Of a stretch of DNA of 64,000 nt, positions 1 through 8,937 are shown one piece after another. Positions within the stretch are counted from its first letter, which is position 1; every line of letters begins with the position of its first letter. The DNA comes from Rhizobium sp. BK418. GTDB lineage: Bacteria; Pseudomonadota; Alphaproteobacteria; Rhizobiales; Rhizobiaceae. The notes below the pieces were generated by a model. The model was not told where the DNA came from and made no database searches. It worked only from the letters and a program-made list of their open reading frames with translations. Position numbers and translations under genes: made by a program. Location of the stretch: assembly GCF_004341105.1 (NCBI RefSeq), contig NZ_SLZK01000004.1:372001-436000 (forward strand), given 5' to 3'.

Positions 1-477
1 TTCCGCAGGATCTCGATGACAGATTTCGCGGATTGCTCGCCAGACTTGATCGGGCTGAGCATGACAGCTGTTCATTGGCTGACGACATGATGTCGGCCAA
101 CCCGGGTCCCGCATGAAGTGACACGTTTCGGAAGCTCTTCAGAATCTGGCCATTTTTCCAGTGCCCCACAATATCGGAGGTCGGATCCTGGAGGTTGAGC
201 TTCAACACGACCAGTGCTTACGCACTTTCCTGCCGGCGATCGGTGCACAGCTCACGCTCTCGCAAGTTGTTTTGTGCCTTCAAGGCACGCTTCAGCGAGA
301 ACGGAAAAGTCGACGGAATCCAACAAGCAACGCCGCGTTTTCGCCATGGGCCTGACATCGCACCGGAAGTTGCAGGACGCTGCGAGAGCCTGAAAGTCGA
401 GCCAGCAAAGTCGGTCCGCCGAAATCGCCCGGAGCAACGGGCCAGTGTCCAGGTGTCGTGATTATTCGTGCTGCCCA
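1..477. other. no supported gene
   Basis: This stretch lies downstream of the choline-sulfatase gene. Only short overlapping open frames of up to 88 codons are present on both strands. None has a convincing ribosome binding site or a product I recognise. It could hold the eroded end of a gene that lies outside the window. Confidence 0.4.
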
Positions 478-1992
478 TCATTCACCGCGAGGAAACCGCT
501 GGTTCTCCTCCAAGACGTTGAGATCCATATGATTGCGCATGTATCGCTCGGCGGCTTTCTGCAGGGGTTGATAGTCCCACGGGTAATAGGATCCTTCCCG
601 CAATGCGGGATACACGACCCACCGACGGGCCTGGCTTTCTCGGATCTGCGCATCAAAATCCGAGAGGTTCCAGCGGAGATGGACTTGAGAAAGCAGGTCG
701 TCCAGCGTTTTCGCATGGGCGGGATCATCTGCGAGATTGGAGAGCTCATGGGGATCGGCCCGAAGATCAAATAGCAAGGGCGGGTCTGTTTCGCAGACCG
801 TCAGTTTGAAATGATCGGCACGAATGGCCACAAGCGGTGCAATCGATCCTTCAGCGGCATATTCCATCAGGACCGGACCGTGGGCCTTGCTGCCGCCCAA
901 GAGCTCGGCCAGGTTCTCGCCATCCGTCCAGGGGGAAATGGCAGAAATATCAAGCCCGGCAAGCCCGGCAAGCGTCGGAGTGACATCGAGAGTGGAGACC
1001 GGTTGATCGATCACGCCAGGCTGCCAGCCCGGTGCCGATATCATCAATGGCACGCGCGCAGAACCGTCGAAGAAGCACATCTTGAACCAGAGACCGCGCT
1101 CGCCCAGCATATCGCCGTGGTCCGACACGAACAGGATGACGGTGTTTTCCCGCATGCGTGTGCGCTCCAGTACGTCGAGGATCTCCCCGACCTTCTCGTC
1201 GATATAGGAGATATTGGCGAAATAGCCGCGCCTTGCCCTGCGGATCTGCTCGGTAGTGATGTCGAAGGCCTTGTAGTCGCAGGCTTCCAGCAAGCGCCTC
1301 GAATGCGGATCCATCTCATCGAACGGCAGGGCCGCGATGGTCGGATCAAGGGCCGGGCAATCCTCGTAGAGATCCCAGAATTTGCGCCTGGCGACATAGG
1401 GATCGTGAGGGTGGGTGAAACTGACGGTCAGGCACCAAGGGCGCTCGTCTAGTCGCCGCGACAGGTCGTAGAGCTTGCGGGTTGCGTTATAGGCGACCTC
1501 GTCGTCATATTCGAGCTGGTTGGTGATTTCCGCGATACCGGCGCCGGTCACCGATCCAAGGTTATGGTACCACCAGTCGATACGCTCACCAGGCTTGCGA
1601 TAGTCGGGAGTCCAGCCGAAATCGGCCGGATAGATATCCGTCGTCAGACGTTCTTCGAAACCATGCAGCTGGTCGGGGCCGACGAAGTGCATTTTGCCCG
1701 ACAGGCTGGTGTGATAGCCAGCTGCCCTCAGATGATGAGCATAGGTCGGAATGTCGGAGGCAAATTCGGCCGCATTGTCATAGACCCGCGTCCGGCTCGG
1801 CAACTGGCCCGACATGAACGATGCACGCGCTGGAGCGCAGAGAGGGCTTGCTGTGTAGCTGTTGGCGAAGCGGACCGAACGCGATGCCAGATTTCTCAGG
1901 TGCGGTGCATGAAGAAAATTAGCCGGTCCGTCCGGAAACAGAGTACCGTTCAGCTGGTCGACCATGATGATGAGAATATTGGGGCGCGCCAT
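478..1992 (-). CDS. betC: choline-sulfatase
   Basis: Predicted cytoplasmic sulfatase that hydrolyses choline-O-sulfate to choline and sulfate, feeding glycine betaine synthesis. The N-terminus carries the metal-binding Asp12 in a IMVDQLNG motif. The sulfatase signature C-A-P-A-R has Cys52, the residue expected to become formylglycine, and Arg56. A central HGDMLGERG block and the choline-sulfatase C-terminal region (RRWVVYPALR, YYPWDYQPLQKA) are typical of rhizobial BetC, and the 504-residue length fits. In Sinorhizobium betC sits with betI and betBA; here it is alone next to a divergent esterase and close to a carnitine operon. The start ATG follows a weak purine-rich stretch. Function is assigned from family-level resemblance and intact catalytic residues. 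Confidence 0.93.
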   Translation of the reverse strand: MARPNILIIMVDQLNGTLFPDGPANFLHAPHLRNLASRSVRFANSYTASPLCAPARASFMSGQLPSRTRVYDNAAEFASDIPTYAHHLRAAGYHTSLSGKMHFVGPDQLHGFEERLTTDIYPADFGWTPDYRKPGERIDWWYHNLGSVTGAGIAEITNQLEYDDEVAYNATRKLYDLSRRLDERPWCLTVSFTHPHDPYVARRKFWDLYEDCPALDPTIAALPFDEMDPHSRRLLEACDYKAFDITTEQIRRARRGYFANISYIDEKVGEILDVLERTRMRENTVILFVSDHGDMLGERGLWFKMCFFDGSARVPLMISAPGWQPGVIDQPVSTLDVTPTLAGLAGLDISAISPWTDGENLAELLGGSKAHGPVLMEYAAEGSIAPLVAIRADHFKLTVCETDPPLLFDLRADPHELSNLADDPAHAKTLDDLLSQVHLRWNLSDFDAQIRESQARRWVVYPALREGSYYPWDYQPLQKAAERYMRNHMDLNVLEENQRFPRGE

Positions 1993-2415
1993 GATGTCTC
2001 GCTGCTACTCTTATTCGTTGGTTCTATTGGGGGGAGCGGCTCAGAGATGCATGCGCCACCAGTTGACGACTGTCTGGCCGAACTGCCCGTTCGCATCGGC
2101 CACCGGTCCGCGTCGGCAGGCGTCGATCAGATCCATTATTATCTTCAGGAGCGGCACTGGTCGTCGCATCAGTGATCCTCTCGGCGGCGTGGGACGCAAT
2201 CGGCACTCTGACGATAGCCGACTTAATGACTGCGCACTATCGCTTCTCCGACATTGGTTGTTCCGCACGCTCGCTCAAAGCGCTTCCGGGGACAGATCTG
2301 CAGGCGACACAACGGGTCGCGCCAAGACGTGCATCGTGGCCTAACCCATGCATGATGCAGTGGTGGCTGGCTCGTCACCGCCAGACAGCATCTTGCGAGA
2401 GCGCGGAGGATCCTG
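1993..2415. promoter_or_regulatory. divergent intergenic region between betC and esterase
   Basis: This region of about 420 bases separates two divergently transcribed genes and must hold both promoters. Short open frames cross it on both strands but show no recognisable product. I see no clear operator. Confidence 0.35.
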
Positions 2416-3330
2416 ATGTCGATCGCCCGACCCATACCCACGGAAGAAGGCATCCGGGAGTTTCTGAAGATTTGCGAGAGCTTCTATCCGCCGGACGCGG
2501 TCGACGCATCGATCTCACAGCAGCGACAGTGGTATGATCGGCTCTGCGCGCGATTTGACCACCCCTTGCCGCAGGGGCTGACCTATGCCGATGGCATGGT
2601 GTCGCGTATCCCGATCCGGCGATATCGCCCGCGCACGATAACGACATCGACCGTTCTCCTCTATCTGCATGGCGGCGGTTTCGTCGCAGGATCGCTCGAA
2701 AGCCATCATTCGATCTGTGCTGAAATCGCCGATTTCGCTGGCGCCGAACTCATCAGCGTCGATTATCGACTGGCGCCGGAACATCGCTGGCCGTCGCAAA
2801 GCGAGGATTGTTTCATCGTCCTTCAGCACCTGTTGTCGTCTCCACGCAGCAAGGTGGTGGTAGTCGGCGACAGCGCGGGCGCCAATCTTGCGGCAGGTCT
2901 TGCCGTCAGATCGTTACGGGAAGCGCTGCCGGGGTTGGTTGGCCAGGTTCTTATCTACCCGACGCTCGGCGGGGACCTGGAGAAGGGTTCCTACGTCGAC
3001 ATGGCAAATGCGCCGGGCCTGACAACGGCCGACGTTGCCTATTACCGAACCGTCCTGCGGGCTCCGTCCGGACATCCTGTGGCCGAGCCGCTCCACGCGG
3101 ATTCACTTGCGGGACTTGCACCTGCCTTTATCACGGTCGCACGTTTCGATCCGTTGCGAGACGACGGGCGCAGCTACGCAGGCCGGCTCGCGGAGGCCGG
3201 CGTTGAAGTCTGGTTCCGAGAGGAACCGCAGATGGTGCACGCTTGGCTGCGGGCGCGCTACATGAGTGAAGGCGCTCGCGCCGGGTTCGTGGCGATATGC
3301 GAGGCAGTCAGACTCTTTGCTTCGCGCTGA
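2416..3330 (+). CDS. alpha/beta hydrolase, HSL (type IV esterase) family
   Basis: Serine esterase of the hormone-sensitive-lipase family, 304 residues. The oxyanion-hole motif HGGG is at 85-88, the nucleophile Ser153 lies in GDSAG, and the likely acid and base are Asp245 (FDPL) and His275 (MVHAW), so the triad is complete. A GGAGG sequence stands six bases before the ATG. There is no signal peptide, so it should act in the cytoplasm on short acyl esters. It is divergent from betC and convergent with the CocE-type hydrolase, with 3 bases between the two stop codons. The natural substrate cannot be read from the sequence. Its place in a quaternary-amine island makes acylcholine or acylcarnitine esters a reasonable guess. 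Confidence 0.85.
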   Translation: MSIARPIPTEEGIREFLKICESFYPPDAVDASISQQRQWYDRLCARFDHPLPQGLTYADGMVSRIPIRRYRPRTITTSTVLLYLHGGGFVAGSLESHHSICAEIADFAGAELISVDYRLAPEHRWPSQSEDCFIVLQHLLSSPRSKVVVVGDSAGANLAAGLAVRSLREALPGLVGQVLIYPTLGGDLEKGSYVDMANAPGLTTADVAYYRTVLRAPSGHPVAEPLHADSLAGLAPAFITVARFDPLRDDGRSYAGRLAEAGVEVWFREEPQMVHAWLRARYMSEGARAGFVAICEAVRLFASR

Positions 3331-3333
3331 TCG

Positions 3334-5337
3334 CTACATCAGGTCGCGCGCGATCTTCTTTTCTTCGAAATCCTTTTCGAAGACCTTTACCCCACCCTCG
3401 TAGGCCGTGACGTTGGCGGCGATAACCCAGTGTGTTGCCGTGCAGCCGATCGCGGCAGTCGCCACCGTCGTCACCGACCAGCCGGGACGTTGCATGTCGC
3501 AGGTCCAGGTGGATTGGCCCGTCATGGAGAGCGGGTCGTCTAGCGCGATCGACCATGTCTCATCGCGCAGTTGGCGCGTACTGAGCCCTGTATCGGGATG
3601 CTCGAAAAGCCCGGTATCCTCATGGATACGGTATTCGGTTCGATTGGCACAAAGCTCTTTGACGACCTGCCTTTTCGTGTCAGCCGGCGCATGTTCGATA
3701 TATTTCGGCAGCGGATCGGGATTATCCGGCTCCTTCACCGCAATTAGGCGATGATTGGCAAGCATCGGCAAGGCAAGTTCGATTGAAGTCGTATCGATGA
3801 CAAGGCCGGGATCAGTCGGCGGCGGCAGGATCATCGGCCAATAGGCGGTAGAAAGTGAAAGGCGGATGCGATGGCCGGCGCGGAAACGATAGCCGCAGGC
3901 ATCCAGAACAAGGCGTACAATCACGCGGTCGCCGCTTTTCATGGGTCTTGGCTCGGCGCTGCCATCGCGATGAGCAAGATTGAGGACGCCGAAGGAAACG
4001 CGTGTCGCCATGCCGTCCTCATGTACATCGACGAGCCGCGCGCAGAGATTTGCAGTGTCTGCCTCACAGCGTAGCGCCAGAGTGACGACAGGCTGGCCGA
4101 GGTAGTCGCAATCCTCGGCAAGCGGTGGGGTTTCAAAGACAAGAGAGCCGGCATCGTCGCCTCGCTGGTCGATCGCCATTTCGGCATCCGGTTTCAGTGT
4201 GAAATATTCCCCCGATGCCGTACCGGTATCAAGTGGCGAGCGCAGATGGACGTCTTGCGCCAACGTCTGCAATCTAACCACTCCTTCGTCGAGCCGGCCC
4301 GATGATCCTGCGTGGAAATATTGCACCGCTGGTGCTCGCCACGCGTCGATTGCGACCCAGAAGCCGGGATCAGCTTCCCGGCGCGGGGCAGGGCGCACGG
4401 CATCGAGTATATAGGCGCGCAGTTGCGGCGTGTTTTCCGCATGGTTCTTCTCTCCGCGCAGCCAACAGTTCCACCAGGCGATCGCCTCGCCATGGAAATC
4501 GGCGCGTGGCTTTGGGAAGGCGAAATGCGGATATTTATGAACCCAGGGACCGATCAGCGCCTTTGCTCTCGTCCCAAGCCCCGCGATTGCCTTCAGCGGT
4601 GTATTGCGATAGCCATCGGCCCAGCCGGCGATTACCAGCGCCGGGATTTCCAAACTTGAAAAATTCTCGCAGATCGAACCGTGTTTCCAGAAGGCGTCTC
4701 GTCGCTGGTGGGCGAGCCACTCCTCCATGAAGAAGGGCTCGTTTTGCAGCCTTTCCAGCCACAGCTCCCTCCAGCGATCGCCGACAACAGCCGGATCCGG
4801 CGGGCGGGACTGGTAGCCTAGCATCGTCGCGGCCCAGGAAAGCTGGGCGGACAGGTGACAGCCATTCTTGTAATGGATGTCGTCATTGTAACGATCCACA
4901 GTCGAGGCGATCGAGATGACAGCCTTCAATGCCGGGGGGCGAAGGGCCGCTACCTGCAGGCTGTTGAAGCCGCCCCATGAAATGCCCATCATGCCGACCG
5001 CGCCGTTGCACCAGGGCTGGCTGGCGATCCAATCGATCAGTTCACAGGCGTTGGCAAGCTCAAGTTCGGTATATTCGCCATCGATCACGCCTTCGGATTC
5101 GCCCGAACCCCGGATATCGACACGCACTCCGGCAATGCCGGCGGCAGCAAAGACGGGGTAGGTCGATTCGTCGCGCAGGCTCGTTCCATCGCGCTTGCGA
5201 TAGGGCAGGAACTCGAAGACGGCCGGCACCGGGTCGGCGTCTGCGCCATCAGGCATCCAGATCCGCGCGGCCAGGCGCGTTCCATCGCCAAGTGTGATCC
5301 ACTGGTTTTCGATCGTCGTGAAGGAGCGTTGGCTCAT
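3334..5337 (-). CDS. CocE/NonD family hydrolase (peptidase S15-like)
   Basis: Large alpha/beta hydrolase of 667 residues in the X-Pro dipeptidyl-peptidase/CocE group. Ser120 is the nucleophile in GISWGG, and an EFLPYRKRD segment carries the Tyr46 expected in the oxyanion hole. A C-terminal jelly-roll domain of the S15 type is implied by SLVFETPPL and by motifs such as YRFRAGHRIRLSLS. There is no signal peptide. It is the last gene of the minus-strand carnitine operon, 53 bases after the ABC ATPase gene. CocE and NonD enzymes cleave esters and amides. Here the protein may hydrolyse an imported ester or amide conjugate, for example an acylcarnitine, before the CoA-dependent steps; that role is inferred from context only. 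Confidence 0.85.
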   Translation of the reverse strand: MSQRSFTTIENQWITLGDGTRLAARIWMPDGADADPVPAVFEFLPYRKRDGTSLRDESTYPVFAAAGIAGVRVDIRGSGESEGVIDGEYTELELANACELIDWIASQPWCNGAVGMMGISWGGFNSLQVAALRPPALKAVISIASTVDRYNDDIHYKNGCHLSAQLSWAATMLGYQSRPPDPAVVGDRWRELWLERLQNEPFFMEEWLAHQRRDAFWKHGSICENFSSLEIPALVIAGWADGYRNTPLKAIAGLGTRAKALIGPWVHKYPHFAFPKPRADFHGEAIAWWNCWLRGEKNHAENTPQLRAYILDAVRPAPRREADPGFWVAIDAWRAPAVQYFHAGSSGRLDEGVVRLQTLAQDVHLRSPLDTGTASGEYFTLKPDAEMAIDQRGDDAGSLVFETPPLAEDCDYLGQPVVTLALRCEADTANLCARLVDVHEDGMATRVSFGVLNLAHRDGSAEPRPMKSGDRVIVRLVLDACGYRFRAGHRIRLSLSTAYWPMILPPPTDPGLVIDTTSIELALPMLANHRLIAVKEPDNPDPLPKYIEHAPADTKRQVVKELCANRTEYRIHEDTGLFEHPDTGLSTRQLRDETWSIALDDPLSMTGQSTWTCDMQRPGWSVTTVATAAIGCTATHWVIAANVTAYEGGVKVFEKDFEEKKIARDLM

Positions 5338-5390
5338 GTGTTTTCCCTGGCAGCAATCGTTGAGCCGGCGGAACCGGCTGCGTTGACGGT

Positions 5391-7028
5391 TCAGTTGCCG
5401 GCACTTTCCATCCGCCGGGTGGTCAGCACCTTTTCGAGCCAGCCAATCTCCATCTCCGGGACGGATTTCAGGAGCAGATCGGTATAGTCATCGAAGGGCG
5501 GGGAAAGCGCCTTCGATTTCGGGCCGAACCGCACGACCCTGCCGCGATGCATGACCGCGACACTGTCGGCAATAGCCCTGACGATGGCGATGTCATGGGT
5601 GATGAAGATGTAGGATAGCTTTTCTTCTTCTTGCAGGCGCAGCAGCAGTTTCAGGATGCCTTCAGCCACCAGCGGATCGAGAGCCGAGGTCGGCTCGTCG
5701 CACAGGATGAGTTCGGGCTTTGCAGCCAGCGCGCGCGCTATCGCCACACGCTGCTTCTGGCCGCCCGAGAGCTCTGCCGGGTAGCGGTTCAGGAAGCCGT
5801 TACCCATCTCGATCTGGTCGAGTAGTTCCTTCACACGGTCCGTCTTTGAGACTCCCCTGAGGCCGTAATAGAAGGTCAGCGCCCGGCCGATGATGTCGCG
5901 CACGGTCTGACGCGGGTTCATCGCTGTGTCGGCCATCTGGTAGATGAGCTGGATGCGGCGCAGGTCGTCGCGTGGCCGGTGTCGGACGTCGGGCGTCAAC
6001 GCTTTGCCGGCAAACGATATCGTGCCGGCGGTTGGCGCAAGCAGCCCGGTGACGGCGCGGGCGAGCGTTGATTTTCCCGAGCCCGATTCACCGACGATCG
6101 CCAATGTCTGTCCCTTCGGCACATGCAGGCTGACATCGTTCAGGACCTTGAAGCCATTAGAATATTCCGCGCTGACATTTTCGATCTTCAGCAGTGCATC
6201 GGACTGATCGACAGCTTCGTCCCTCAGTGTCTGCCGGACGTTGACCAGCGCGCGGGTATAGTCCTCCCGTGGCGCTTCGATGATTTGCTGGACACTGCCG
6301 TATTCCACCGTCTTGCCATGGCGCAGCACCATGATGTCATCGGAGATCTGGGCAACGACGGCGAGATCATGGGTGATATAGAGGGCCGCTGTATGCGTTG
6401 CCTCGATCGCATGCTTGATCGCCGCGAGCACGTCGATCTGGGTGGTGACGTCAAGTGCCGTCGTCGGTTCGTCGAAAACGATCAGTTCGGGGTTGGAGCA
6501 AAGCGCCATAGCCGTCATGGCGCGCTGTAACTGGCCGCCCGAGACCTGATGCGGGAAGCGTTCGCCAAAACTTTCGGGATGGGGAAGGCCAAGCACTTGG
6601 AAGAGGTAGAGCGCTCGCTTTTTCGCTTCCTGTTTGCTCATGAGCCCGTGTTTGACGGAAGCCTCAATCACCTGGTCGCCGAGCCGGTGGGCGGGATTGA
6701 AGGCGGCTGCGGCCGACTGAGCCACATAGCAGACGCGGGCGCCGCGGATCTGTCTGATGCCATTCCTGCCAAGGGCAAGGATATTGTCGCCGTCGAGCAG
6801 CACTTCCCCGCCGGTGATCTCGGCACCGCCTCGGCCATAGGCAAGTGCCGAGAGTCCGATCGTTGACTTGCCGGCCCCGGATTCACCGATCAGCCCTAGC
6901 ACCCGGCCTTTCAGCAAATCAAAGGAAACGCCGTCAACGATGGTCACGCGTTTCGGCGCTTCACCCGGCGGATAGCTGGTGGCTTCGATCTTCAGATTAC
7001 GGACGGAAAGAAGATCAGGCATCGCCAC
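5391..7028 (-). CDS. peptide-type ABC transporter, fused double ATP-binding protein (DppD-DppF-like)
   Basis: A 545-residue protein with two complete ABC ATPase domains, equivalent to a DppD-DppF or OppD-OppF fusion. The first domain has GESGAGKST, signature VSGGQLQRA and Walker B LIVFDEP. The second has GESGSGKST, signature LSGGQKQRV and Walker B LILCDEP. Both look catalytically intact. The gene overlaps the upstream permease gene by 14 bases, so translation is probably coupled. Fused Opp ATPases are common in rhizobia and are the energy module of the importer encoded by the next three genes. The substrate is not determined; the operon suggests a carnitine-related compound rather than a peptide. 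Confidence 0.93.
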   Translation of the reverse strand: MAMPDLLSVRNLKIEATSYPPGEAPKRVTIVDGVSFDLLKGRVLGLIGESGAGKSTIGLSALAYGRGGAEITGGEVLLDGDNILALGRNGIRQIRGARVCYVAQSAAAAFNPAHRLGDQVIEASVKHGLMSKQEAKKRALYLFQVLGLPHPESFGERFPHQVSGGQLQRAMTAMALCSNPELIVFDEPTTALDVTTQIDVLAAIKHAIEATHTAALYITHDLAVVAQISDDIMVLRHGKTVEYGSVQQIIEAPREDYTRALVNVRQTLRDEAVDQSDALLKIENVSAEYSNGFKVLNDVSLHVPKGQTLAIVGESGSGKSTLARAVTGLLAPTAGTISFAGKALTPDVRHRPRDDLRRIQLIYQMADTAMNPRQTVRDIIGRALTFYYGLRGVSKTDRVKELLDQIEMGNGFLNRYPAELSGGQKQRVAIARALAAKPELILCDEPTSALDPLVAEGILKLLLRLQEEEKLSYIFITHDIAIVRAIADSVAVMHRGRVVRFGPKSKALSPPFDDYTDLLLKSVPEMEIGWLEKVLTTRRMESAGN

Positions 7029-7842
7029 GCCCTCCTTTGAGGCTCGAGGTTCGTTTCAAAAGCCAGTCGACGACCAGGTTGACGCAGACTGCGAGGGCGG
7101 CGATCGCGCTCCCCGGGACGAGGGCTGCCGAAATGCCGAAGATAATGCCGTCCTTGTTGTCTTTGACCATGCCGCCCCAGTCAGCCGATGGCGGCTGGAT
7201 GCCGAGGCCGAGGAAGGACAATGTCGAGAGGAACAGGATCGAAAAGGCAAAACGCAGCCCGAACTCGGCAAGCAGCGGTGTCAGCGTGTTCGGCAGGATC
7301 TCCCGGAAGATGATCCAGAGTTTTCCTTCGCCGCGAAGTTTGGCCGCCTCGACGAATTCCATGACAGCGACATCGAGTGCCACGGCGCGGCCGAGACGAT
7401 AGACGCGGGTGGAATCCAGGATCGCCATGACGAGGATCAGCACGATGATGTTCTGTGGCAGTACGGCCAGAACCACGAGCGCGAAGATCAGCGTCGGAAT
7501 CGACATCATCAGGTCGTTGAAACGGGAGAAGATCATATCGACCAGCCCGCGCGACACGGCTGCCGTGAAGCTTAAGATGACGCCGAGCGAGAAAGAGATG
7601 ACCGTCGCGGCAAGCGCCACGAAGAGCGTGGTTCGTGCGCCGTAGATCAACCGCGAGAGGATGTCGCGGCCGAGATTGTCGAGGCCGAAGACATATTGCG
7701 CATCAGGCGTCTGCCAGACGCTGCCGACGACCTCGGTCTCCCCGTAGGGCGCGATCAAGGGTGCAAAGAGAGCGAAGACGAAGGCAATCGCAATGCCGAT
7801 CATGCCGATCCAGGCGGTAGTGGGGATATCTCTCAATTTCAT
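7015..7842 (-). CDS. peptide-type ABC transporter permease (DppC-like)
   Basis: Inner-membrane permease of 275 residues. It has an N-terminal membrane segment (about residues 12-34) and a periplasmic loop with the DppC hallmark FGLDNLGRDILSR. Further membrane segments follow, with an EAA-type cytoplasmic loop around EFVEAAKLRGE that contacts the ATPase. Its start overlaps the stop of the DppB-like gene by 4 bases (ATGA). It pairs with that protein to form the channel of the importer. Confidence 0.93.
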   Translation of the reverse strand: MKLRDIPTTAWIGMIGIAIAFVFALFAPLIAPYGETEVVGSVWQTPDAQYVFGLDNLGRDILSRLIYGARTTLFVALAATVISFSLGVILSFTAAVSRGLVDMIFSRFNDLMMSIPTLIFALVVLAVLPQNIIVLILVMAILDSTRVYRLGRAVALDVAVMEFVEAAKLRGEGKLWIIFREILPNTLTPLLAEFGLRFAFSILFLSTLSFLGLGIQPPSADWGGMVKDNKDGIIFGISAALVPGSAIAALAVCVNLVVDWLLKRTSSLKGGRGDA

Positions 7843-8846
7843 CTCGGATGCCTCAGCCTGGGATTGGCGATGATCGCAAGAATATCGGCCAGCATGTTGA
7901 GGAAGATGTAGACGGCAGCGAAGATCAGACCGCAGGCCTGCACTACCGGCATGTCGCGCACGCTCACGGCGTCGACCATATACTGGCCCATGCCGGGATA
8001 GACGAAGACCACCTCGACGACGACCACACCAACGATCAGATAGGCGAGATTCAGCGCCACGACATTAATGATCGGCGCGAGCGCGTTCGGCGCGGCGTGC
8101 TTGACGATCGAGCGGAACGCAGAAAGCCCCTTCAACTCAGCCGTCTCCATATAGGCAGACGACATCACGGACAGGATTGCAGCACGCGTCATGCGCATCA
8201 TGTGGGCAAGCACGACCAGCACGAGGGTCGCCGTCGGTAGGGCGATTGCCTTCAGACGATCGGCAACGCTCATGCTCTCATAGACGGTGGCGGGAAAGGT
8301 CGCGACGCCGAACTTCACCGCGAAAAACATGATCAGCAGGTAGCCAATGAAGAATTCCGGCAGCGAGATCGCCGCAAGCGAAATAATGTTGATGATCTTA
8401 TCCGGCAGGCGGCCCCGGAAATGCGCCGAGACCATGCCGAGTCCGACGGCCAGCGGCACGGAGATTAGGGCGGCAAAACCGGCCAGAAACAGCGAATTGC
8501 CGAGCCGCTTGCCGATCTGTTCGCTGACGGAGTTCTTGCTGGCCCATGATGTGCCGAAATCTCCTTGAACGGCATTGCCAAGCCATTCGACGTATCGCGT
8601 CGTCACTGGCCGGTCGAGCCCAAGATCCTTGCGAATATTAGCGACCGCCTGCGGCGTTGCCGATTGACCGAGATAGGTCGTGGCGAAATCGCCTGGAAGC
8701 GCTTCCAGACCGCCGAAGATCAGGATGGAGACGGCAAAGAGCAGTATGATGCTGAGCACGAAGCGCTCGAGAATGAGGGCAAGCAGCGGAAAACGCTGCC
8801 GGAACCTAAGGCCGGGCAGGATATTGCCTGAGGTCGGACTGGACAT
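7839..8846 (-). CDS. peptide-type ABC transporter permease (DppB-like)
   Basis: Inner-membrane permease of 335 residues with about six membrane segments and the DppB-type N-terminal periplasmic region (DLGLDRPVTTRYVEWL). The frame stays open 53 codons upstream of the chosen ATG, to 9005. That extension would run into the binding-protein gene and its composition is unlike protein, so 8846 is preferred. A GAGG sequence lies about nine bases before this ATG. The gene is separated from the binding-protein gene by 91 bases containing a strong hairpin, and it overlaps the DppC-like gene by 4 bases. Confidence 0.92.
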   Translation of the reverse strand: MSSPTSGNILPGLRFRQRFPLLALILERFVLSIILLFAVSILIFGGLEALPGDFATTYLGQSATPQAVANIRKDLGLDRPVTTRYVEWLGNAVQGDFGTSWASKNSVSEQIGKRLGNSLFLAGFAALISVPLAVGLGMVSAHFRGRLPDKIINIISLAAISLPEFFIGYLLIMFFAVKFGVATFPATVYESMSVADRLKAIALPTATLVLVVLAHMMRMTRAAILSVMSSAYMETAELKGLSAFRSIVKHAAPNALAPIINVVALNLAYLIVGVVVVEVVFVYPGMGQYMVDAVSVRDMPVVQACGLIFAAVYIFLNMLADILAIIANPRLRHPR

Positions 8847-8875
8847 GGTGAAGGCCTCGCGCTGAAACGTCAGGA

Positions 8876-8901
8876 GGACCGCGGGTTTTGTCCCGCGGTC
8901 C
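8876..8901 (-). terminator. intercistronic hairpin between binding-protein and permease genes
   Basis: A perfect 10-bp inverted repeat (GGACCGCGGG / CCCGCGGTCC) with a 6-base loop lies between the binding-protein stop and the permease start. No T-run follows it on the minus strand, so full termination is unlikely. Such structures between binding-protein and permease genes usually block 3' decay or attenuate, giving more binding protein than permease. Confidence 0.6.
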
Positions 8902-8937
8902 CGGCTTCGCTGGAGATCGGACTTAGATGTCCCGGCT

